12,121 nucleotides of DNA from Anaerolineae bacterium (GCA_027457205.1 DAIDTM010000607.1:1-12121), one strand, 5' to 3'; counted from the first letter of the stretch, positions 1 through 7,639 are shown. The notes: generated by a model from the letters alone, not told the origin. Numbers and translations are program-made.

Positions 1-334
1 GTGTGATCGGTTCCGGAAGCGTAGCCGGCGCAGGCGGCATCGTCGGCGCGGCTGCCTTTCTCGGCGTGGTCGGCGGTAGCGTGGGCGGTGGCGGAACTGC
101 CGGCGCGAAATCGGCGACGTAGAGATCGAGCATTTCCTGCGGATCGACGCCGAGGTAGTTGGAATAGGACCGAATCAAGCCGCGCAGAAATGGCTCCGGC
201 GGCAGGCTTGCGAAATCGCCTTCCTCCAGCGCCTGAATCACATTCGCGCGGATGCGCGTATCGATTTCGACCTGAAGCGGAGAAATGCTGCGCGTCTCGC
301 GCGCTTGGCGTAAGCGTTCACCTAAAAGAGACAT
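1..334 (-). CDS. RodZ-like helix-turn-helix protein, 5' part (runs off left edge)
   Basis: The minus strand is open from an ATG at 334 to the window edge, giving 111 codons without a stop. Residues about 4-70 read as the HTH_25/RodZ-type DNA-binding fold: GERLRQARE near the start, a middle helix with VIQALEEGDF, then PEPFLRGLIRSYSNYLGVD. In this family that domain is followed by a linker, one membrane segment and an outer domain; here residues from about 85 onward are a Pro/Ala/Thr-rich linker and the rest is missing. RodZ proteins tie the MreB cytoskeleton to the membrane and shape the cell; many relatives outside Proteobacteria have only the HTH and a membrane anchor, so the exact role is inferred. 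It is divergent from a cell-wall LCP gene, which fits an envelope role. The ATG sits 7 nt after a good -10 box, with no room for a Shine-Dalgarno sequence. Confidence 0.85.
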   Translation of the reverse strand, partial: MSLLGERLRQARETRSISPLQVEIDTRIRANVIQALEEGDFASLPPEPFLRGLIRSYSNYLGVDPQEMLDLYVADFAPAVPPPPTLPPTTPRKAAAPTMPPAPATLPEPIT

Positions 335-341
335 CGCTTGG

Positions 342-370
342 ACTATATAACGGCTATATTGAAAAGTCAA
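342..370 (-). promoter_or_regulatory. Sigma70-type promoter of the RodZ-like gene
   Basis: On the minus strand TTGACT (365-370) and TATAGT (342-347) are separated by exactly 17 bp. The predicted transcription start falls at about 334-335, on or next to the A of the ATG, so the mRNA would be leaderless or nearly so. Only sequence match supports this. Confidence 0.65.
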
Positions 371-380
371 ATCCCGCGTC

Positions 381-409
381 TTGTCGGCGCGCCCGGGTTG
401 TGCTATAAT
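381..409 (+). promoter_or_regulatory. Sigma70-type promoter of the LCP gene
   Basis: A perfect TATAAT (404-409), preceded by an extended -10 TGC, lies 17 bp after TTGTCG (381-386). The predicted start of transcription is about 416. This excludes the in-frame ATG at 338 as the translation start, because it lies upstream of the promoter. The promoter is back to back with that of the RodZ-like gene, with 10 bp between the two -35 boxes. Confidence 0.7.
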
Positions 410-432
410 CCACTTGCTCCGATAATGCGAGT

Positions 433-445
433 GGAGGATCGATTG
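433..445 (+). promoter_or_regulatory. Ribosome binding site that selects a TTG start
   Basis: GGAGG (433-437) followed by 5 nt and TTG (443-445). The other in-frame choices, ATG 338, ATG 425 and GTG 431, have no upstream Shine-Dalgarno match. Confidence 0.65.
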
Positions 446-1783
446 GCAAAGCCAAGTACGGCAAGCACGGGTCTGCGAGTTATTGTTTTTCTATTGATTG
501 CTCTTTTTGTTTGCGGCGGAGTTTTCTTCGGTTACCAAATCTACGACACGGTGCGTCAAGCGGTGTTGACACTGGGACTACCGGACATTGGCAATTTACC
601 GTCGCTCGCTATCGGCGCGCAGCCGGCGAATGCGAGTCTGCCTAATATCGCGGCGGGCGAGCGCGTCAACGTGCTGTTTCTGGGGATTGACCGGCGACCG
701 ACGGAAAAATGTCCATGCCGCACCGACGTGATGATGCTGGCGACGCTCGATCCCAAGACCAACACTGCCGGCTTGGTCACCATTCCGCGCGATCTGTATG
801 TACCGATTCCCGGCGTCCATGAGGATCGCATCAACACGGCGATGTTTTACGGCGACTTGTACAAGTACCCGGGCGGCGGTCCGGCGCTGGCAAAGAAAAC
901 CGTCGAGTACAATCTGGGTCGCCGCGTCGACTATTACGTGCTCGTCGATTTCGGCGGCTTTCGCAAAGTTGTCGACACGCTCGGCGGGATTGATATTTGT
1001 GTACCGAAAGCCATCGACGATCCGACGTATCCGGATATGAACTATGGTTACAAGCCGATTCACATCCCGGCGGGCTGCCAGCACATGGACGGCGACGTTG
1101 CGCTGGAGTACGCGCGCTCGCGGCACCAAGACAGCGATTTCGGGCGATCCAAGCGGCAGGTCCAAATTCTTTTGGCGCTCCGCGACAAGGCGCTGCGGCT
1201 CGATCTGCTGCCCAAATTGCCCACGCTGATTCCGACGATGTGGAACACGTTTGAAACCGATATGAGTCCGCAAGTCGTGCTGGCGCTAGCGGCAGCGGCA
1301 TCCAAGGTCAAGACCGAAGACATCAAGACCGCCAGTATCGACCAGACGATGACGGTGGAGTTTGTCACGAACGCGGGCGCGGACGTGCTGTGGCCCGATC
1401 GCGCCAAGATCGGGCAGTTAATGCAGGAAGTGATTCCGACGGACAATACAACGACGAATCCGTCCGCCCAGCTCGCGCAAGAAGCCGCGCACGTGTTAGT
1501 ATTGAACGGTTCCAAGACGCCGCTGGCGGCGGAGCATACCGCCCAGTACTTGCAAGCGCAAGGATTCCAGGTCACCGCGTACGGCAACGCCGACCGTTTT
1601 GATTATCCCAATACGGTGTTGATCGATTACACCGGCAACAAGAATGCGACGATCACTGCGCTCGCCAACATTTTTCACGTCGGACCTGAAAATATCCGGC
1701 GAGTCACGGATGTCAAGACGAGCGCAGACATCAGCGTCATTCTGGGCGCAGACTGGACGCCGCCGGCAACCACGACGCCGTAG
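443..1783 (+). CDS. LytR-CpsA-Psr (LCP) family cell-wall glycopolymer ligase
   Basis: LCP proteins transfer undecaprenyl-linked glycopolymers onto peptidoglycan (or to other acceptors) at the outer face of the membrane. With the TTG start the protein has 446 residues: a short cytoplasmic tail, one membrane segment at about 11-33, an LCP domain at about 74-250 and a LytR_C domain at about 350-435. LCP hallmarks visible are VNVLFLGIDRR, the TD pair near residue 95, the IPRDLYV motif with Arg116/Asp117, RINTA, and EYARSRHQDSDFGRSKRQ, whose arginines bind the polyprenyl pyrophosphate. TTG at 443 was chosen because GGAGG (433-437) lies 5 nt before it and the promoter predicts a transcript starting near 416. 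ATG at 425 would leave a leader of only a few bases and no ribosome site. Substrate cannot be told from sequence. The gene ends just before a strong hairpin. Confidence 0.9.
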   Translation: MAKPSTASTGLRVIVFLLIALFVCGGVFFGYQIYDTVRQAVLTLGLPDIGNLPSLAIGAQPANASLPNIAAGERVNVLFLGIDRRPTEKCPCRTDVMMLATLDPKTNTAGLVTIPRDLYVPIPGVHEDRINTAMFYGDLYKYPGGGPALAKKTVEYNLGRRVDYYVLVDFGGFRKVVDTLGGIDICVPKAIDDPTYPDMNYGYKPIHIPAGCQHMDGDVALEYARSRHQDSDFGRSKRQVQILLALRDKALRLDLLPKLPTLIPTMWNTFETDMSPQVVLALAAAASKVKTEDIKTASIDQTMTVEFVTNAGADVLWPDRAKIGQLMQEVIPTDNTTTNPSAQLAQEAAHVLVLNGSKTPLAAEHTAQYLQAQGFQVTAYGNADRFDYPNTVLIDYTGNKNATITALANIFHVGPENIRRVTDVKTSADISVILGADWTPPATTTP

Positions 1784-1810
1784 ACGCAGGAGCTGAGTAC
1801 AGAAATAGCC

Positions 1811-1837
1811 AAGCCGACCTCACACGCAGGTCGGCTT
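1811..1837. terminator. Hairpin terminator between convergent LCP and phoR genes
   Basis: AAGCCGACCT (1811-1820) and AGGTCGGCTT (1828-1837) pair perfectly over 10 bp with a 7-nt loop. The plus-strand side is followed by a T-rich CTTCATTT, so it is a good Rho-independent terminator for the LCP gene. On the minus strand the trailing sequence (GGCTATTTC) is weaker, but the same hairpin is the only obvious stop signal after phoR, so it probably works in both directions. Confidence 0.75.
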
Positions 1838-1877
1838 CTTCATTTGCTGCGCGTCCCGCAACAGACCGGCGCAAGGG

Positions 1878-3026
1878 TCAGCTCGCCGGCAGCGTGAAAT
1901 GAAAAGTGGAACCCTTGCCTTCCACGCTTTCCGCCCAAATTCTGCCGCCGTGCCCCTCGACGATGTGCTTGGCAATCGCCAGTCCCAAGCCAGTGCCGCG
2001 CGCCTCGCCCTGTCCGCGTGAACGGTCTACCTTGTAAAATCGCTCGAAGATTCGCGGCAGGTCGCGCGCCGGAATGCCGGTGCCGCTGTCTTCCACCTGG
2101 ATTTCGATATTGTCGCCGGCAGCAAGCGCGCGCACGGCGATTCGTCCGTTTGCCGGCGTAAACTTGATCGCATTGTGCAGGAGGTTACTCAGCACACGGC
2201 GCACGCCATCTGGGTCGGCGAGCGCGCGCGCCGCCGGCGATGCCTGCGCGTCGATCACAATCTGCTTGCGCCGAATCTGCGGCTGAAGCAGCTGGACGAC
2301 TTGGTCGATCAACTCGGCGATGGGCACATCCACGAGCTTGATCGGCATTTGCCCCGATTCAATCAGTGCCAGGTCCATCAATTCCGTCGTCAATTGGTGC
2401 AGCGCGTCGATCTGTCCACGCATTTTGCCGAGCCACTCGTTCGCGGCGGCTGGATTCTGCTGGATTTCGTTCGCCACCGTATCGACGAGCAATCGCAGCG
2501 TGGCGACTGGCGTTCGGAGTTCGTGCGAAATATTGGCGACGAACTCGCGGCGCACTTGACCCAGTCGCTGCAACTCGGTGACCTCGCTGATGCCGATCAC
2601 CGCGCCGCACGACGAATCCGCGGCGCACGCGCGCACCGTGACCTGGAATGCGCGTTCGTCGTTGACGACGCTTTGCGACAATAGCTCGGCGCGTCCCGCC
2701 AGAATCTCCGCGACGAGCGGCTGCACCTGCAAGCCCCACGCGATCTCGCCGAACGAACGGGCGTCACCGGTCAGGTTGAGCAAGCGCCGCGCCGATTCGT
2801 TGATGAAAACGATTTGCTGTTTGGCGTCGATCAGGATGATCCCTTCGCCGATGCTGCGCGTTACCAGATCCCACCGCGCGCGCAGCTGGTTCGATTCATC
2901 GCGCGCGCGGTCGCGCTCGCGCCTCACGGTCTCTGCCTCGCGTTGCGTCGCCTGCAAGTGTATCCACAGGACTCGGGACAGAACGAGCAACGCGGCGAGG
3001 ATCGCCGCGCCAATCAGCCACTCCAT
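1878..3026 (-). CDS. phoR: PhoR-like sensor histidine kinase
   Basis: Membrane kinase that would phosphorylate the PhoB-like regulator encoded just upstream in response to Pst/PhoU state. The 382 residues hold one membrane segment (about 3-24), a charged coiled linker, a PAS domain (about 50-150), a HisKA helix with the phospho-acceptor His168 in NISHELRTP, and an HATPase_c domain: N-box with Asn281 and Asn285, G1 DSGTG (313-317), F-box IFERFYKVDRSR, G2 GTGLGL (344-349). There is no extracytoplasmic sensor domain, as in other PhoR proteins, which agrees with sensing through PhoU and the transporter rather than of free phosphate. The start ATG lies 6 nt after the phoB stop, so the two are co-transcribed and probably coupled. 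It is the last gene of the minus-strand cluster. The name PhoR rests on domains plus context. Confidence 0.92.
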   Translation of the reverse strand: MEWLIGAAILAALLVLSRVLWIHLQATQREAETVRRERDRARDESNQLRARWDLVTRSIGEGIILIDAKQQIVFINESARRLLNLTGDARSFGEIAWGLQVQPLVAEILAGRAELLSQSVVNDERAFQVTVRACAADSSCGAVIGISEVTELQRLGQVRREFVANISHELRTPVATLRLLVDTVANEIQQNPAAANEWLGKMRGQIDALHQLTTELMDLALIESGQMPIKLVDVPIAELIDQVVQLLQPQIRRKQIVIDAQASPAARALADPDGVRRVLSNLLHNAIKFTPANGRIAVRALAAGDNIEIQVEDSGTGIPARDLPRIFERFYKVDRSRGQGEARGTGLGLAIAKHIVEGHGGRIWAESVEGKGSTFHFTLPAS

Positions 3027-3032
3027 TGCGTT

Positions 3033-3704
3033 TCAACCTTCAAACCGATAGCCAATACCGCGCACCGTTTCGATGCGGCGCGGGCTTGCCGGATCGTCTT
3101 CGATTTTTTCGCGCAGCCAGCGGATGTGAACGTCCACCGTCCGAGTGTCCCCGCCAAAATCAAAGCCCCAGACGCGCTGCAAGAGCAAGTCTCGCGTTAG
3201 CACCGCGCCCTTGTGCCGAATCAGTTCTGCCAGCAAATCAAATTCTTTCGGCGCGAGGTTGAGCTGCTGGTCGGCGCGGTAGGCGCGATGTCCAACCAGG
3301 TCTAGCGCGAGATCGCCCGACTCGAGTTTGGTGCTGGGTTCGCGGTGTCCGCGCCGCAGCACCGCGCGCAGGCGCGCCAGTAGTTCACCGAGCGAAAACG
3401 GCTTGACGATATAGTCGTCCGCGCCGCTGTCCAGCCCGACGATGCGGTCGACCTCGCCGCTGCGTGCGGTTAGGAGCACAATGGGCACATCGGTCTCGTG
3501 GCGCAGCGCGCGGCACACGCTCAGCCCGTCGAGTTCAGGCAGCATAATATCGAGCAGAACGAGGTCGGGCTTGCGCTCGCGCGCGAGGTCTAGCGCGGCG
3601 ATGCCGCTGCTCGCTTCGATCACCGCATAACCTTCGCGCGTGAGATTGTAGCTGAGCGTTTCGCGCATCGTTTGATCGTCTTCGACAATCAGCAGTTTGG
3701 TCAT
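3033..3704 (-). CDS. phoB: PhoB/PhoP-like OmpR-family response regulator
   Basis: DNA-binding regulator of the phosphate-starvation response, 223 residues. The receiver domain (about 3-115) has the acidic pair Asp9/Asp10, the phospho-acceptor Asp52 in LLDIMLPELDG, Thr79 in VLLTA and Lys101 in the KPF motif. The C-terminal winged helix (about 125-222) ends with the usual TVDVHIRWLREKIE and VRGIGYRF signatures. Its ATG overlaps the stop of the upstream arsenate reductase by 4 nt (ATGA), pointing to translational coupling, and phoR follows after 6 nt. The likely target within this window is the triple repeat at 9655-9684, which would make the whole locus self-activating. Whether it is called PhoB or PhoP is a naming matter; function is inferred from family and the pst neighbours. 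Confidence 0.93.
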   Translation of the reverse strand: MTKLLIVEDDQTMRETLSYNLTREGYAVIEASSGIAALDLARERKPDLVLLDIMLPELDGLSVCRALRHETDVPIVLLTARSGEVDRIVGLDSGADDYIVKPFSLGELLARLRAVLRRGHREPSTKLESGDLALDLVGHRAYRADQQLNLAPKEFDLLAELIRHKGAVLTRDLLLQRVWGFDFGGDTRTVDVHIRWLREKIEDDPASPRRIETVRGIGYRFEG

Positions 3705-4123
3705 ACGTGTATCTGGAGCAATGATTCTTTGAGTAATTCGCGTAGGCGATCTTCTATGGCATCCGCCGTGTGATGGAACGCGGCGAGTCGTTCGACAACG
3801 TCGCCGGGCGCGGCGGCAGGATCGGGCAGCGCCCAGTGTAGACGCCTAGTGGCGCGCAGAAAAACCGGGCAGACCTCTTCCGCGCACAGCGTAATCGCGT
3901 AATCGAAATAGTCGTCCGCAAATTCGACGACGCTCTTGGAGCGTTGCCGTGAAATGTCGATGCCGCGTTCTTGCATCGCGCGAATCGCGAGTGGATGTAC
4001 GGACGACGGCTCGCTGCCAGCGCTGAACACCTGAGCGCGGTCTCCCGCCATCGCGCGCAACAATCCCTCTGCCATCTGCGACCGCGCGGAGTTGTGGACG
4101 CACAAGAATAACACGCGGATCAT
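3701..4123 (-). CDS. arsC: Arsenate reductase, low-molecular-weight PTP type, with intact cysteines
   Basis: Would reduce arsenate to arsenite in the cytoplasm using thioredoxin-type electrons; 140 residues. The P-loop CVHNSARS (8-15) carries nucleophile Cys8 and Arg14; Cys80 and Cys85 sit where the redox relay pair of thioredoxin-coupled ArsC lies, with a shorter spacing than the Staphylococcus/Bacillus enzymes; Asp101-Pro is the expected general acid. Plain LMW protein-tyrosine phosphatases lack the Cys pair, so arsenate reductase is preferred, though phosphatase activity cannot be excluded. A good AGGAG ribosome site precedes ATG 4123. It lies 16 nt after phoU and overlaps phoB by 4 nt, so it is part of the phosphate operon. 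Arsenate enters cells through phosphate transporters, which gives a reason for the placement. No arsenite exporter or ArsR is visible in the window. Confidence 0.85.
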   Translation of the reverse strand: MIRVLFLCVHNSARSQMAEGLLRAMAGDRAQVFSAGSEPSSVHPLAIRAMQERGIDISRQRSKSVVEFADDYFDYAITLCAEEVCPVFLRATRRLHWALPDPAAAPGDVVERLAAFHHTADAIEDRLRELLKESLLQIHV

Positions 4124-4139
4124 TGTCGCTCCTGGTAAC

Positions 4140-4811
4140 TCAAGTCGCCGGTCGCTCGATGTTCAACTCTTCGAGTTGTCCGGTTGCCGCGTAGATCACG
4201 CGCTCGCCGATGTTCGTGATCCGGTCGCCGATGCGTTCCAGATTGTGCGCGGCGAAAAGCAGGTTCAGCGCGCGGTTGACGGTGCGTGGGTCTTGCATCA
4301 CATAGGTCAACAGCTCGCGAAAGATTTGCTGGTAGAGATTGTCGATCTCGTCATCGCGATTGCACACCGCGCGTCCCATCGCCGCGTCTTTGCGCGAGAA
4401 CGCGTCGAGCGATTGGTTGAGCATCGACTGCGTGATCTCTGCCATCCGCGGAATATCGATCAGCGGCTTGAGCAGCGGCTCGTCGCCCATGTGGATCACG
4501 ATTTCGCCCAGGTTCTTGGAGTGGTCGGCGATGCGCTCCAGCTCGATGGCGATGAGCAGAATCGAAATGATCTCGCGCAGGTCGCTCGCCAGCGGCTGCT
4601 GCGTCGCGATTAATTCGTAGCACTGCTCTTCGATGCTGTAGCGAACGCGATTGATCTCGGCGTCGTGCGCGATAATGGCTTGCGCCAGCGCGCGGTCGCG
4701 CGTCTTGAGCGCGTTCACACCCTCGCCGATCGTGCGCTCGGTGTCCATTCCTAGCTGAAGCAGCTGATTTTTGAGATTGGCGAGTTCGCCGCCGAAAGTA
4801 TCGCGAGGCAT
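4140..4811 (-). CDS. phoU: PhoU phosphate-signalling protein
   Basis: Cytoplasmic helical protein that links the Pst transporter to PhoR and damps signalling when phosphate is plentiful. About 223 residues, normal for the family, made of two PhoU three-helix repeats. Family features are the opening RDTFGGELANLKNQLLQLG, the first-repeat segment ELERIADHSKNLGEI and the matching second-repeat segment NLERIGDRITNIGE, each carrying the conserved E-x-x-R-x-x-D metal-binding pattern. ATG 4811 is preferred because GGAG (4818-4821) lies 6 nt upstream; an ATG at 4823 would add four residues but has no ribosome site. It lies between pstB (46-58 nt upstream) and arsC (16 nt downstream). Confidence 0.95.
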   Translation of the reverse strand: MPRDTFGGELANLKNQLLQLGMDTERTIGEGVNALKTRDRALAQAIIAHDAEINRVRYSIEEQCYELIATQQPLASDLREIISILLIAIELERIADHSKNLGEIVIHMGDEPLLKPLIDIPRMAEITQSMLNQSLDAFSRKDAAMGRAVCNRDDEIDNLYQQIFRELLTYVMQDPRTVNRALNLLFAAHNLERIGDRITNIGERVIYAATGQLEELNIERPAT

Positions 4812-4828
4812 TCTCAACTCCATTTCAG

Positions 4829-4864
4829 ACGCGCAGGATTCACGTCACAAATCACGCTGCGCGT
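4829..4864 (-). other. Intercistronic hairpin between pstB and phoU
   Basis: ACGCGCAG (4829-4836) and CTGCGCGT (4857-4864) form a perfect 8-bp stem with a 20-nt loop in the gap between pstB and phoU. No T-run follows, so it is not a standard terminator; it could set mRNA processing or stability, or be chance in GC-rich DNA. Confidence 0.35.
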
Positions 4865-4869
4865 TTCCT

Positions 4870-5712
4870 TTATCCGAACCGTCCGGTAATATAATCTTCC
4901 GTTTCCTTCTGGTGCGGATTGGTAAAGATTTCTTTCGTCGGACCAAATTCTACGAGTGTGCCGGCGCGCTGCGCGTTCATGTTCATAAACGCGGTGAAAT
5001 CGGACGCGCGCGCGGCTTGCTGCATGTTGTGCGTCACAATAACGATGGTGTACTCGTCACGCAATTGGTGCATCAATTCCTCGATCTTGTACGTCGCGAT
5101 TGGGTCGAGCGCGGACGCTGGCTCGTCCATCAAAACCACTTCCGGCTCAACCGCGAGCGCGCGCGCGATGCACAGTCGTTGCTGCTGTCCACCCGAAAGC
5201 GCAAATCCGCTTTCGTGTAATTTCTCCTTGACCTCATCCCACAACGCCGCCGCGCGCAGCGATTTTTCGACAATCGCGTCGAGGTCGGCGCGATGGTTGA
5301 CGCCGAGCAAACGCGGACCGAACGTGACGTTGTCGTAAATCGATTTTGGAAATGGGTTGGGACGCTGAAACACCATACCGACGCGCCGTCGCACGTCCAC
5401 CACGTCGACGTTCGGCGCGTAAATGCTCTCATCGTCCAGCAGCACGTCACCCTCGACGCGCGCGTTGGGCACTAGATCGCCCATCCGATTCAACGTTCGT
5501 AGCAGCGTCGATTTGCCGCAGCCGGACGATCCAATAATCGCGGTGATGCGGCGGTCGGGCACGTCCAGACTGACGTCGGCGACGGCGCGAAACGCGCCGT
5601 AGTAGAAATTCAAATTCGTCACGCGCATTTTAACCGTTGTCGTGGGCGCATCGGCGGTTTCGTTGCTCGCCAGCGCGCGGGTGAATATTCTCAGCGATTG
5701 ATTCGTAGACAT
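4870..5712 (-). CDS. pstB: Phosphate ABC transporter ATP-binding protein PstB
   Basis: ATPase that powers the PstCA permease at the inner side of the membrane. All ABC motifs are present: Walker A GSSGCGKST (61-69), Q-loop Gln116 in VFQRPNPFP (the PNPFP stretch is typical of PstB), signature LSGGQ (172-176), Walker B VVLMDE with catalytic Glu197, D-loop SALDP and switch His228. The C-terminal part ends with the usual EIFTNPHQKETEDYITGRFG. At 280 residues it is about 20 longer than Escherichia coli PstB (257), owing to an N-terminal extension of about 28 residues before the first strand. An internal ATG at codon 29 has no ribosome site, while GGAG lies about 11 nt before ATG 5712, so the long form is favoured moderately. 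The start is 16 nt after pstA. Confidence 0.96.
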   Translation of the reverse strand: MSTNQSLRIFTRALASNETADAPTTTVKMRVTNLNFYYGAFRAVADVSLDVPDRRITAIIGSSGCGKSTLLRTLNRMGDLVPNARVEGDVLLDDESIYAPNVDVVDVRRRVGMVFQRPNPFPKSIYDNVTFGPRLLGVNHRADLDAIVEKSLRAAALWDEVKEKLHESGFALSGGQQQRLCIARALAVEPEVVLMDEPASALDPIATYKIEELMHQLRDEYTIVIVTHNMQQAARASDFTAFMNMNAQRAGTLVEFGPTKEIFTNPHQKETEDYITGRFG

Positions 5713-5728
5713 TTTTCGATGGTCTCCA

Positions 5729-6610
5729 TCAAGCCAGACGCAGTCGCCGCGTGCGCCACCACGTCAGCAAACGCGCCGCGATGTTCAAGCCGAGTACCGC
5801 TGCGATCAGCACAAACGCGGTTGCCCACGCTTTGGCGTGCCAGTCCTGGTACGGCGAAATCGCGTAGACAAAGATCGTCTGCGGCAGCGTGGCGATCGGC
5901 TGGCTGAGGTCTGTGTTGAAAAACGGATTGCCGAACGCGGTGAAGATCATCGGCGCGGTTTCGCCGGCGACGCGTGCGATGCCGAGCATCACGCCGGTGA
6001 CAATGCCGTTCAGCGCGGCAGGCAGCAGCACTTGAAGCGAGGTCTTCCAGTTCGACGCGCCGAGCGCTAGCGATCCTTCACGCAAATTACGCGGCACCAG
6101 TTTGAGCATTTCTTCCGTCGTCCGCAGCACCGGCGGCACCATAATGACCGCGAGCGCGACGCTGCCGGCGAGCGCGGAGAAATGTCGCTGCGGTAGAACG
6201 ACGAGCGCGTACGCGAACATTCCGACGACGATGGTCGGCACGCCGGACAGCACGTCGGTGCTGAAGCGGACCAGGACGCCGAGCGGCGTGGTCGGATGAT
6301 CGGCGACATAGAGCGCGGCGACGAGACTGATCGGAATCGCGATGAGGCACGCGATGCCGACGACGATGAGCGAGCCGACCAGCGAGTTGACGATGCCGCC
6401 GCCAGGCACGCCGACCGGCGTCGGCAGCTGTGTGAAGAAATCCACGCTGAGGTAACGACCGCCTTCCCGCGTGATGTAAACCACGATCCAGACCAGCGGG
6501 ATGATCGCGAACAGCGTCGCCAAGCCGGTCAGCGAGAGCATCAGCGTGTTGATAAATTTGCGGAGGGCGTAGCGCGTGCGGCTCGCGCGCAGTGACATTG
6601 CCTGGCTCAT
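5729..6610 (-). CDS. pstA: Phosphate ABC transporter permease PstA
   Basis: One of the two membrane subunits of the high-affinity phosphate importer; 293 residues with about six membrane helices. The first hydrophobic helix lies at about 21-46 and the rest from about 73 onward. The BPD-type EAA loop that docks PstB is visible at about 178-220 (EGSLALGASNWKTSLQVLLP, then IARVAGETAP, a PstA/PstC signature). The ATG overlaps the pstC stop by 4 nt (ATGA), implying coupled translation of the permease pair; a second in-frame ATG at 6598 is possible. The N-terminus is basic, as expected for a cytoplasmic start. Confidence 0.95.
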   Translation of the reverse strand: MSQAMSLRASRTRYALRKFINTLMLSLTGLATLFAIIPLVWIVVYITREGGRYLSVDFFTQLPTPVGVPGGGIVNSLVGSLIVVGIACLIAIPISLVAALYVADHPTTPLGVLVRFSTDVLSGVPTIVVGMFAYALVVLPQRHFSALAGSVALAVIMVPPVLRTTEEMLKLVPRNLREGSLALGASNWKTSLQVLLPAALNGIVTGVMLGIARVAGETAPMIFTAFGNPFFNTDLSQPIATLPQTIFVYAISPYQDWHAKAWATAFVLIAAVLGLNIAARLLTWWRTRRLRLA

Positions 6611-7593
6611 ACGCGCGCCTCCGTGGTCGTGCGCCGCGCGACGCGCCAGATCAGCAAGCGCGCGATCAAGTTCAACAACAGCGTGATGGCAAATAAAACG
6701 AGCGCGATTTCAATCAGCGCTTGCAGATACAGCGGATAGGTCGCCTCGGTGAATTCGTTGACGATGAGACTTGCCATCGTGTATCCCGGATGCAGGATCG
6801 ACGCCGTCAAGTCGAGGTTGTTGCCGATCAGCATGGTGACGGCGATCGTTTCACCCAGCGCGCGTCCCAGCCCTAGGATCACCGCGCCGAGGATGCCCGA
6901 CAGACCATACGGCACGAGCACTTGCGAAATCATTTCCCAGCGCGTCGCGCCGAGCGCGAGCGCGGCTTCGCGCTGCGCGCGCGGAATCGCCAGAAAAACG
7001 TCGCGGCTGACCGCGCTAATTGTCGGCAGGACCATGATCGCGAGGACGAGCGACGCGGCAAAGCGGCTCGGTCCAAAGACGGGACCCTGGAATAACGGGA
7101 TAAATCCAAGCCCTTGGTTGAGCGCGTCCGCAATCGGCTTGACAAAGATGGGAACAAAGACGAACAATCCCCACAGTCCGTAGACCACGCTCGGCACCGC
7201 GGCGAGGAGTTCGACGAGAAACCCGAGCGGTTGGCGCAGCCAGTCTGGCGCTAACTCAGACAGAAAGATCGCGATGCCCAGTCCGACGGGCACGGCGAGA
7301 ACGAGCGCGAGCAGTGCGCTTTGCAGCGTGCCGTAAATGAACGGCAGCGCGCCAAAATTCTGCGCGACCGGATTCCAATCTTGACCGATCAAGAATCCCC
7401 AGCCGAATTTGTCGCGCGACAGCGCGGAGGTGTTCCACAGCTGCAGTCCGATCGCGCCGACGGTGACGACGACGATGAGCGCGGCAAGAATGGTTAGTGC
7501 GCGGAAGATCGTGTCGCCGTGTTCCAATCGACGTGTCAGAGTCTTCCAGCGAGAAACCCCAGCGTTTTTCTTCGCCTGAACGATGACTGACAT
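6607..7593 (-). CDS. pstC: Phosphate ABC transporter permease PstC
   Basis: Partner permease of PstA; 328 residues from the ATG at 7593. A basic cytoplasmic N-terminus precedes the first helix (about 30-55); further helices follow, and the EAA loop REAALALGATRWEMISQVLVP leads into GLGRALGETIAV, the PstC-type signature. ATG 7593 is chosen because GAGGA (7598-7602) lies 4 nt upstream and because the frame-open ATG at 7641 lies at the edge of a terminator-like hairpin and would add 16 residues with no family likeness. It follows pstS after 66 nt that hold this hairpin, and overlaps pstA by 4 nt. Confidence 0.94.
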   Translation of the reverse strand: MSVIVQAKKNAGVSRWKTLTRRLEHGDTIFRALTILAALIVVVTVGAIGLQLWNTSALSRDKFGWGFLIGQDWNPVAQNFGALPFIYGTLQSALLALVLAVPVGLGIAIFLSELAPDWLRQPLGFLVELLAAVPSVVYGLWGLFVFVPIFVKPIADALNQGLGFIPLFQGPVFGPSRFAASLVLAIMVLPTISAVSRDVFLAIPRAQREAALALGATRWEMISQVLVPYGLSGILGAVILGLGRALGETIAVTMLIGNNLDLTASILHPGYTMASLIVNEFTEATYPLYLQALIEIALVLFAITLLLNLIARLLIWRVARRTTTEARV

Positions 7594-7609
7594 TTTGTCC
7601 TCAAACGCG

Positions 7610-7639
7610 AGAAAAGGGAGCACGCCTGCGCGCGCTCCC
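7610..7639 (-). terminator. Attenuator-like terminator between pstS and pstC
   Basis: On the minus strand GGGAGCGCG pairs with CGTGCTCCC (7616-7639; one G-T pair, 6-nt loop) and is followed directly by TTTTCTCG (T-run 7612-7615). This is a short Rho-independent terminator downstream of pstS and before the pstC ribosome site. Partial read-through would give more PstS than permease, a common pattern for binding-protein operons. The read-through level is unknown. Confidence 0.65.

Noticed and set aside
338..442. Upstream ATG starts (338, 425) for the LCP gene
   Set aside because: ATG 338 lies upstream of a strong promoter at 381-409, and neither ATG has a ribosome site; TTG 443 does.
596..1273. 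Minus-strand open frame of 225 codons opposite the LCP gene
   Set aside because: Composition is that of an antisense shadow and the opposite strand carries clear LCP motifs.
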